DNA from: Edaphochlamys debaryana
Lineage: Eukaryota > Chlorophyta > Chlorophyceae > Chlamydomonadales
Assembly (NCBI GenBank): GCA_016858145.1
Contig: JAEHOE010000005.1
Location: 1,550,001 to 1,614,000 of the forward strand
Reading direction: 5' to 3'
DNA: 64,000 nt
The notes beneath the pieces were generated by a model that worked only from the letters and a program-made list of their open reading frames with translations, made no database searches and was not told where the DNA came from. This document shows, one piece after another, positions 9,869 to 19,200 of this stretch (the stretch's first letter is position 1; the number at the start of each line of letters is the position of its first letter). The position numbers and the translations under genes are program-made.

Positions 9869-12800
9869 CTACCGGTCTGACCCAAGCCCCGCCAGCCCCG
9901 CCACGCCAGCCCTGCCCTCCATACCCAGAGGGTGTCCAGCCTGCGCCGCCGTTGCGCTCCCCGGGGCAGGTGCGGATGACAGCCCCGCCACGACTCCGTA
10001 GTCGGCCGGTGGCCCTTGGTCCCACACCCCCAGCTGCAGCGCCATCACTCCCCCACCGCCCCCCAGGCCTGGGGCCCAGGGAGCGGCGGTCCGCTGCGCC
10101 CCCAGAGGTATGACTTGGGACACCGCCCGTGGGCCGCCGCCCAAGTCCCGGTGTGGCAGTGCGCCCAGCCACAAGGCACGAGAGGATGGGCCCAAGGCGG
10201 TGGCCGCTGGGTCCTGGGTCCCCCAGTCCTCCGCAGCTTCAAGGTCCGGGCCCTGGGCACCAGCCGCCTGCGCCCCGCTGACCCCCTCCAAGCCCTCCAT
10301 CGGCTGTGGGCCGCTGCCCTCCTCGGCGCCCAGCCCCGTGCCGGCAGCGCTGGGAGCCGCCGCCGGGGGTGCCGCCCCTCCGCCCCCCGCCGCGGGCTGA
10401 GGCACCCGGGGCACCACGGGCCGTACCCGCGGGTCGCTCCACTCCGAGGGGAAGTTGAGCTGCAGCTGCCTCGAGCTCAGCCCCTCGTTGTGCCGCTGCA
10501 CGGCGGCGCGGCCGAACGCCCGGGCCGCCTCCTCGGGTGTATCAAAGGTCCCCAGCGTCGTGGTCTTGCTCTGTAACCACATGGCCGCCCGGAACCGGCC
10601 ACCGGCTGCACGGGTGACGCCCAGCAGGGGCAGCTCACGAGTGTCTGCCGGGGCCAAAGGGGGTTGCAGGGCATACATCAGGACGCCAATCTTCGCCTGG
10701 TGCCATCCAGCCCTACCAACTTCGCTCGCGGTCGCGGGAGGCAGACGTGGTTGGATGGGCCACACATGAGCAGAGATCAAGCCTGGAGCGTGACTCAAGT
10801 GGCTTGAGCATGGCCGTCACCCTTCAGCGGGCCGCACCAATGCCTCTCGGGCACAGCCCAGCCCAGCCATTCCTTCCCACGACTGCCACTTACCGGCCGC
10901 GAGCGCTTGCGGTTCAGTGTCCTCCGCAAGCCCATCGGGGCCCTGGGCGCCAGGAGCAGGGGGGCCCAGCGCCACCTGCGCCTGCGCGCCGCTGCCCCCC
11001 TCAGAGCCCCGCCCAGAGCCAGCAGCGCGGGGCCGCGTGCGAGGTTCGCTACACTCCGCCGCCGGGTTGGTCGCTCCCCAGCGGGGCTCCCGCTGGGGCC
11101 GGCCGCCCCTCTGTCCCTCCCCCACCGCCGGTACTGGTCCACTCTGCGGCCCCAGCTGCGGGGCTATGAGGGTTGCTTGCTCCTGCGCCTGCTGTGGCCA
11201 CAGCTCTTGCTCCCGTGGGAGCGGAGTCCGTGGCTGCGCCCCGCCTGTCCCTTGCAGCCGCACGACCTCTTGCTGGAGCCTATTCTTCTCGGCCAGCAGC
11301 ACTCTGCTGATCTCCGTAGAACTCTCGTTGATACGTGCGCACTCCTGAAACAGGGTCTCCCACTGCCTCCCCTCGACCTGCAGCTCAGCGATCTGTGCCT
11401 CCAGACGCTGCTTCTCTTGAGCATCCCGCTCCATCCTGTCGAGGGCCGCGATCAGCAGTGCCTTCTGCGCACTGCCCTCCGCCTCCGCCGCCTGGGCACG
11501 GGCGTGAGCAGCATCCGCATCCGCCCTCAGCAGGACAGCGGCGGCGCCAGAGGCGGGGGCGGCGGCGGCGGCGGCCTCCGCCTCCTTCCTGCTCTGCTCC
11601 AGCTCCCGCCGTGCCTCCGCCTCGGCGGCTTGAGCGGCCTCCACATCCGCCCTCAGCTGGGCGGCGGCGGCGTCAGCAGCGGCCGCAGCGGTAGCGGCGG
11701 CGACGGCGGCGGCGGCAGCAGCAGTGGCCTCCGCCTCCTTCCTGCTCTGCTCCAGCTCTCGCCGTGCCTCTGCCTCGGCGGCTTGGGCGGCCTCTACATC
11801 CGCCCTCAGCTGGGCGGCGGCGGCGTCAGCAGCGGCCGCAGCGGTAGCGGCGGCGACGGCGGTGGCGGCGGCGGCCTCCGCCTCCTTCCTGCTCTGCTCC
11901 AGCTCCCGCCGTGCCTCCGCCTCGGCGACTTGAGCGGCCTCCACATCCGCCCTCAGCTGGGCGGCGGCGGCGTCAGCAGCGGCCGCAGCGGTAGCGGCGG
12001 CGACGGCGGTGGCGGCAGCAGCAGTGGCCTCCGCCTCCTTCCTGCTCTGCTCCAGCTCTCGCCGTGCCTCTGCCTCGGCGACTTGAGCGGCCTCCACATC
12101 CGCCCTCAGCTGGGCGGCGGCGGCGATGGCAGCGGCGGCAGCAGAGGCGTCAGAGGCGGCGGCGGCAGCAGCAGTGGCCTCCGCCTCCTTCCTGCTCTGC
12201 TCCAGCTCTCGCCGTGCCACCGCCTCGGCGGCTTGGGCGGCCTCCAGATCCGACCTTAGCTGCGCGGCGACGGCGGCAGCGGTCTCCGCCTCCCCCTTGC
12301 TCTGCTCCAGCTGTCGCCTCGCTTTTGCTTTGGCTTCTTTCGCGGCTGCCAGTTTCGCTTGCAGCTTGGCGGCGGCAGCGGCAGCGGCTGCGGCTGCTGC
12401 CTCCGCCTCGTTCCTGCTCTGCTCCAGCTCCCGCCGCGCCTCAGCCTCGGCTGACGTGGCAGCCGCCAGATCCACCCTCAGCGTGGCCTCCCGCCCCTCA
12501 GCCGCCCGCCACTTCTCCTTTGCCTCCCCCGCTGCCCGCTGCAGCCATTGCAGTTCTTGCTCCATCTGGTTCCCCGCCAACGCAGGGTTGCGCTGGTTTG
12601 CCTTGTTATACAAGTCTGCCACCTGAAGCCCGGACAGCAGGCTTCTCATCCCTGCCGCTCGCGCCTGCACCTCCTCAGCCCGCCGCCGCTCCGCCGCTTG
12701 CAGCTGCGCCCGGAGCTCCTCACCGCACGCCTCCGCCTTTCGTGCCTGCGCCTCCGCCTGCCGCCGCCGCTGCTTCTCCGCCTGCCGCCGCCGCTCCTTG

Positions 12801-13710
12801 GCAGCCGCCCGCCCCTCTGCCGCAGCGAGCTGCGCACGGAGCTCGTTCAGCTGGGCTTCAGCCTCGGTCGTCAGCGCCTCGCCAGACCCTGCCTCCTCGC
12901 TGGGCGGGGCCTGTCGCCGGGCCTCCGGCATGAGCGCATCCGCCCCGACCCCGGGGCCCCAGGAGCCCCTACCGGTAGCATTTTGGGAGCGTTTTGCTGG
13001 AGGGCCAGCGCTCGGTGGGTCTCCAGTCTCTGCCGCAGCGCCCGTAGGCCCTGCAGGTGGGGCGGGCCGCTTGCGTGCATCCTGGGCCGGGTGCTTGCTG
13101 TCGAGCTTGCCCCGGAGGTCCCTCCGGAACTTCACCCTGTGCCTGGGCTGCTGCGAAGGCGGCTCCGTGGAGGGCCCCGCGCCGCTGCTGCCACCGCCGC
13201 CGCCCCTGCCACCGCTCACTGGTACCAGGCCCCAGGCCCGAGCGCGGATGCCGGCGGCGGCGTTGGACGACTGGGGGCCGCCATGCACCAAGTCCACCAC
13301 GTCCTGATCGTACTTCTTCACGGTCGCGAGGAAGCCGGCGGCCGTGTGGTGCAGGCAGGGGTCGGGGCTGTCCTTGTCGAAGCCGCAGAAGAAGAGCTTG
13401 GCATCCGAGGGCACGCCCGCACAGCTGGGGTGGCACCACCGGTGGCAGCTGTTCAGAGGCGGGACCGCGGGGGGGGGGAGGGTAGGTACTTATGCAAGAA
13501 CCCATTAAATGTATACCAAGAAGGCCATGCCCGTCACCTATGTCAACTCCTCAGCCTCGGCTTCCGGCCCGTAGCCCATCACGCCTACTGGACAGGACAG
13601 CTGTACAGCTTGCCATTCTTGCGACGCCATCGGTAGTGGCCGCACTGAATTAGCTCGGCATCGTTACTTTGCCCAGTGCCCTTGCAGAGGTAGCACTGAT
13701 GTTCGGCCAT
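9869..13710 (-). CDS. PHD-like zinc finger, coiled coil and one AP2 domain protein
   Basis: Exon 1 starts at the ATG at 13710 and encodes the first half of a PHD-like finger (HQCYLCK, then LIQCGHY). Its donor is not resolved: no canonical GT gives the phase needed by exon 2. Exon 2 (13448-10894) supplies the second half (CHRWCHPSCAGV, then FFC), a conserved patch (YDQDVVDLVHGG, IRARAWGLVP), a basic linker, and a coiled coil of over 500 residues with a 51-residue repeat. Exon 3 (10644-9869, entered in phase 1) carries one AP2 domain (GVTRAAGGRFRAAM, LGTFDTPEEAARAFGRAAV, LQLNFPSEW) and a Gly/Ala/Pro tail. PHD fingers usually read histone tails and AP2 domains bind DNA, so a chromatin or transcription role is inferred. 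The nearest relative is the gene at 16217-21684. Confidence 0.75.
11573..12271. repeat. Coding minisatellite, about 153 bp unit, five copies
   Basis: Units begin at 11573, 11726, 11873, 12026 and 12176, with lengths of 153, 147, 153 and 150 bases, always multiples of three. Each encodes about 51 residues of heptad-like coil built on QLRADVEAAQ, EARRELEQSRKEAEA and a poly-Ala segment. The repeat lengthens the coiled coil of the PHD/AP2 protein without breaking the frame. Confidence 0.9.
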
Positions 13711-15769
13711 CGCCTGCAACGGTGCGCTGGGCCGTCGGCGTCTCCCGCGCGATTCTTGGGCACATCCCGCCGGCGTCGCGCACACTCACCTCATGCCGCC
13801 CTCGCCTTGCCCATAACTAGAGCACTCATGTAAGACACACAACAGGTTGACGACCCCAAGCGGGCGACGAGCGGCACGCGAGCCGACAGCGCGGAGCTGC
13901 GCGGAGTTAGGTAAGGCAAAGCGCACTCTGTATGTGAATGCGTCGAGCAGGCGCCGAGTGTTAACTCTAAATACTAGGTGCTTCTGGTGTAGACGACCAC
14001 GGTCGGCATCACATGCGAAGGCCCAAGCCGCTACCACGCGGCCTGTCATGCAGGGTCATGCCTGTGATGCCTCCCACCCCCCTGCGCGCCCCTTCCCTAG
14101 CACAGCAAGGCGTCGCCGCTATACGCAACAACCATACACCCGGTGAGCAGTTGAAGCAGCAGCAGCCAAGTTGATCGCTCTGCCCCGTGCTTGAATAAGC
14201 CCTCGGCATGCCTTGGCTTTCTCATGCCGTCCCCGCCGTTCCGGGCCCCCGCGGAAGTCCAGCGTCGTCAGCCCCCCTCGACATTCACGATAGGGTCCCC
14301 AGGGTCGCCATGCACTCGAGTGTGTTCGGCTGTTCTTGCCCCGTGCGGGCCATTGCCCAGTCCTTACTTCGTCAAGCCTCTCCGTCCGTTGGCAGCCTCC
14401 GACCCTACGCTCCCTAGGCTTTGACAGCGTGAGCCCCAGCGGCAGGTGGTCGCTGCCGTACACGTCCACGTACGTCAAGATCGGCGGCATGAGGGCGGGC
14501 GCCATGCCATCAACTGCATGGCCCCCGCAAACCCAGCTCGCTTTGCTATACCCACCCCGCGCGCCCCCAGCGTGACACAAGTGGCATGGCAATTGTGAGC
14601 GGGGCCAGCCAATCCGCGGAACATCCTGCGCTGTACCTGTTGTAACTCCATCAGCCCCTGAGCCCCGACGATGGCTAGACAACAAGCCCCTGACCCAGCG
14701 AACGAACACGACCCTGGACATAAACACAATGACGCCTGCGCTCCCCCAGGTGCGTGGTACGGCAGCTGGCAAGAGAACTTCTCACACGCAAGCCACCTCC
14801 CGGTGGCGCATAAAACCTCAAAGGAGCGGTCCGTCCTGCGGGCAGTACCTGCTCCTTATCCAGTCCCTGCATACACCCCCGCTAACTGCCTTTCCCGCGC
14901 GCGAGACGCTTACCCCTGGCGCTTCCGCAAGTTACTGCCCATTGCCAATGTACGCCAGCACTAATATCAGGTTAGTGTGAACATGAATACCGTATGGATA
15001 ATGAGCCCGGGGCTACAACTCGATCGCCTTGCCCCGGACCCCGTGCTCCCCACAATGCGGGAAGCACCCCTCTTCCCACCCTACCGGTACGCTGCTGAAG
15101 TCGCCATGCCTACATTCCAGAACCCGCGTCCGCATTGCCGTTAGCGGCACCAGTTCTCCGCGCTGCTTTCCCCCACCTCCACCTCCATCTCGCCCGGCGG
15201 AGACAGGGCGGTTGGGGCTTCGCCGGCCTCAAGCCGCACAGGGCCACGATGCATGCGCTCCAACACCAGGGCCCCGCCTCTCAGCCTCTCAGCCCACTGG
15301 CAGTGGTTGTTACGCCTTGCGGCGCGGTACCCTGCAAGCGGAGGACGAACGAGGGGGCGGGGGCACGGTCTCAGTCAAGTTGTTGCACACAGGCGCAGCA
15401 GGAGTCGAGGCATTTCCTTACACATCATTCCCACAGGCTCGTCCACAACGGAAACACGCATCGGGTGACGCAGCCTTGGCGTGCATGCGTTTACAGGCGC
15501 GAAAGCAGGCGGGGGGACAGGCGGGGTCGGGAGCTGCTCGCGGCTGGCCGCACCCAGTTCGCTCCCTGCTGGACAGCAAGGCGACGAGGAGGAAGAAAGG
15601 CCAGTCACCTTGCTGCGCCTCCGCACCCAACACGTCACTCTATCTGTCTACCTGCCCACCCAACAACTCCCATAGTCGGCAGGCACGCAGGCCCCTCGCA
15701 GCCGAGGCCCCTCGCAGCCGTGACGTGGACCGAGCGGCCCCAAGCTCCCATCACTCACCCGGGCCGATA
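13711..15769. other. Intergenic stretch between the two PHD/AP2 genes
   Basis: Apart from the AP-endonuclease fragment at 14412-14482, I see no supported gene here. Open frames are present on both strands but have the composition expected of chance frames in GC-rich DNA. The right part is probably 3' flank of the minus-strand gene ending at 16217; a TTACA (reverse TGTAA) at 15418-15422 could be its poly(A) signal. Confidence 0.5.
14412..14482 (-). pseudogene. Fragment of the AP endonuclease 3' end
   Basis: About 70 bases match the last exon and stop region of the AP endonuclease gene at 22922-22990, including codons for [14 protein letters not shown]. One base is missing just before the stop, so the stop is lost, and five bases are inserted upstream. 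Only this tail is present. It is a small duplicated relic 8 kb from its source and cannot encode an enzyme. Confidence 0.75.
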
Positions 15770-16216
15770 GGGATGCCGTCCACACCGAGAGGGGGCCCCG
15801 CCAGTGCCGCCGGCGCCATGCCCGCGGCAGGGGCGGCCGCGAGCCCCCCCATGCCTCCGAAGGCGCCGGGTGGCCTTGGTCGCACTCCCCCGGCTGCAGC
15901 AATACAACGCCCCCATCGCCGCCCTGAGCAGGGGCCCAGCGCGCTGCGCTTTGGGACCCCACCAGAGATATAAGTCGGAACAACGCCTGCGGTCCCCCCG
16001 AGCTGGCCTGTGGCGGCATGCCCTGCCGCATGGTGCGAGGGACGAGTCCCAAGTGGCGGCCGCTGGGGCCTGGCTCCCGCTGCCTGCCGCGGCCTCGAGG
16101 ACAGAGCCCCGGGCGCCAGGAGCCTGCGCCCTTCTAGCCCCTTCTAGGCCCCTCAGCTGGGGGCCGCTGCCCTCCCCGGAGCCCCGCCCCGAGCCAGCGG
16201 CGCCACGAGCAGCCGC
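15770..16216 (-). pseudogene. In-frame remnant downstream of the stop of the five-AP2 gene
   Basis: The frame continues past the TGA at 16219-16217 for about 140 codons and still aligns with the C-terminal linkers of the sister genes: GSGRGSGEGSGPQ here, and an out-of-frame LLQPGECDQGHP further on where the sisters have LLQPGVWDQGPP. This suggests the protein once extended further and that the TGA is recent. Confidence 0.55.
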
Positions 16217-19200
16217 TCAAAGTGCTGCCCGGCCGCCCCCCGCTGCGTGCAAAGGATCCCGGGGCTCCATCGGCCGACCCCTGTCCAGGTCGCTCCACTC
16301 CGAGGGGTAGTTGAGCTCTCGAAGGGCGAGCCCGGCGTTGTAGTCGTTCACGGCGGCCGTATCATACAGCTTGCCTGCCTCCTCCGGCGTCGAGCGGGTG
16401 CCGAGGCGCACGCGCTTCCCACCACGCAGGATGTGGGCGCTGAAGCCGCCGCTGGGATCCTCACTGACCCCTCGCGGCAGGCTGTACTGGGTGGGGGTGC
16501 CCTGAGCGGTGGCCGCAACAGCCGCCAGCACTGCATGGTCGCCTGGTACCCCTCGAGCCCCCAGCGCCCTGACCAGCACCGGTGCCGCCATAGGCTGTGC
16601 GTGACCGCCCTCTGCGCCCCCCACTGCAAGGCCCTGCATCTCCCAAGCGGGACCCTGGCCCCCAGGAGCCTGGGCCCCGCTGGCCCCTCCAGCAGCAGCG
16701 GGGCCCAGCGCTGCCTGCATCTGCGCCCCGCTGCCCCTCTCGAGGCCCTCCATCGGCTGTGGGCCGCTGCCCTCCTCAGAGCCCTGCCCCGATCCGGCAG
16801 CTCCGGGAGCCGCCGCCGGGGAGGGCTCGACCCCGCTGCCCTCCACCGCGGGCTGAGGCGTCCGGGGCAGCACGGGCCGCCCCTGGGCCGGGTCGCTCCA
16901 CTCGGAAGGGAAGTTGAGCTGCAGCGGCTTCGAGCCCAGCCCTTCGTTGTGCCGCTGCACGGCAGCCCGGTCGTACGCCCGGGCCGCCTCCTTGGGGGTA
17001 TCGTTGGTCCCCAGGTATCTCAAGGTGCCTTCCCAAAAGATCCGGGCCCTGTAGCGGCCGTAGCCATCCCGTAAGACCCCTCGGGGCAGGCCGGACAGTC
17101 CAACACCGGCGTGGGATGTGCCCGGGGCCCCGCCGACATCCGCCCCGCCACCTGTGCCGGCGTCGGCGCCGCGGTTGTTGGCCGCATGCGCCGAGCCCCG
17201 GGCAACTCCACCTGTGGTAGGAAGAGTGGGGGCGGAGGGCGAGAGGGCCGGACGAGGACACTTGACCACGAGCAGGTGAAGGTGGCTGAGAGGCGTGAGC
17301 ACCAGCATACCCTGCCCTTACACTGCAGTACCCCCCCTGGCTGCTGGGGCGCTGGGCGGGGGCCGGAGGCGGGCTGGGGGCCGAGCTAGTCAGCAGGCAC
17401 ACCGCCCTCTCGCAACCCTGCCATGCACCGAGCGGCTGGGCTTTTCAGCACTCACCCGCCTGCGCCGCCACTGCCACGCCCGCGGCAGGGGCGGCCGCGA
17501 GCCCCCCCATGCCGCCGAATGCGCCCGGTGGCCCTTGGTCCCACACCCCCGGCTGCAGCAGCACGACGGCCTCACCGCCCCCGAGGCCGGGGGCCCCGGG
17601 CGCCGCGGTCCGCTGCGCCCCCAGAGGTATGACTCGGGGCGCCGCCCGTGGGCCGCCACCCATGTCCCGGTGCGGCAGTGCGCCCAGCCACAAGGCACGA
17701 GAGGATGGGCCCAAGGCGGCGGCCGCTGGGGCCTGGGTCCCGGAATCCTCTGCAGCCTCAAGTTCAGGCCCCGGGGCGCCAGCCGCCTGCGCCCCGCTGC
17801 CCCCCTCGAGGCCCTCCATCGGCTGCGGGCCGCTGCCCTCCTCGGCGCCCAGCCCCGAGCGGAGAGCGCCGGGAGCCGCCACCAGAGGTGCCGCCTCGCT
17901 GCCCTGCACCGCGGGATGAGACCTTCGAGGCATCACGGGCCGCCCCTGGGCAGGGTCGCTCCACTCCGAGGGGTAGTTGAGCTGCAGCTTGGGGCCCCCG
18001 CCCGCATTGTATCGCTCCACGGCGGCGCGGTCGAATGCCCGGCCTGCCTCCTCCGGCGTGTCCCAGGTGCCGGGGTGCCTCTGCTTCCCGTCCGCCTGCA
18101 TTTGGCCCTGGTAGCGTCCGCTCGGCAACTGCTTGACCCCCCGGGGCAGGCCGGACAGGCCGAGGCCGGCGTGGGAGGTGCCGGGCGCCCCGCCAGCCTC
18201 CGCCCTGCCGCCTGCGCCCCCGTCGCCGCCTCGGGTGGGGTCCGTATGCTCCATGCACCCTGTGGTCAAGGAGAACGGCGAAGGCACGTGTCTCAGGTAC
18301 GAAAGACAGTGGAGAGTTGACAGTTGCGGGGAAGGGCGCAGACTGCGAGGGAAGGAGGCCGCAGAGCAGCGTGCAAGGCTCTGCATCAAACAACCTCACC
18401 TCGCCCTGCCCCTGAAGTGGGCAGCAGCACCACGGGTCGCACATGGGGGTCAATCCACTCCGAGGGGAAGTTGAACTGCAGCCTGCCGCCCTCACTGTCA
18501 TTGTATTGCTCCACGGCTGCACGGTCGAACGCCCGGGCCGCCTTCTTGGGGGTATCGTGTGTCCGCAGGTACTCCCTTCTTCGCCCACCAGATGTCGCGT
18601 ACACGCCCCGGGGCAGCTGTTGGTTGCCTGCACGGGCCGAGAGGAGGGTTCACGGCATGAAACCTTGCCCTGAAGCCATATATATGCCTTGACGGATCAC
18701 GCCCAGGAGCAGCTCTCGCACACCTGCGTAGAGTGGTGCATGTGGCCTGGCTATTGCCGCCATCGGACCCCATCAGTCCCTGTCCCCATGTCCATGCTTG
18801 CCCCGTTCAGTCGTCCCAAACATGCCCACGTGTGGACCACACACCAGTCGTCCGCATTTGCGCTCCGTCGCCCTGCGAGAGCCCGCCGGGGCCCTCAGCG
18901 CCGGGGGCCTCACTCCCGCCGGCCCTTCTAGCAGCAGGGGGGCCCAGCGCCGCCTGCGCCTGCGCCCCACTGCCCCCCTCGAAGCCTGGCTGCAAGCCAG
19001 CCGCCGCCAGGGCCGCCCCTGCGCTGCCCCGCGTTGCGGGCTGGGGCACCCGGGGCACCACGGGCCGCCCCTGGGCCGGGTCGCTCCACTCTGAGGACGC
19101 ATCGAGCGGCAGCACGAAGGGTCCGGAATAGGACCGTTCCCCGTGTGCACTGGTGAAGGCCCCCCCGGAAGTGTTCCAGGTGCCGACACGTTGCAGCTGA

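Noticed and set aside
10907..12626. Long plus-strand frames rich in Leu, Arg or Ala over the PHD gene coil
   Set aside because: They are the reverse complement of the coiled-coil repeats; only the minus strand joins to the finger and AP2 domains.
14119..14772. 654 base minus-strand ORF as a second AP endonuclease gene
   Set aside because: Only the last 25 codons match; the rest has no nuclease motif and a different composition.
18807..18845. Extension of the five-AP2 gene's second exon to the TGA at 18807
   Set aside because: A GTGTGT donor at 18844 in phase 1 fits the next AP2 exon exactly, so the last codons are read as intron.
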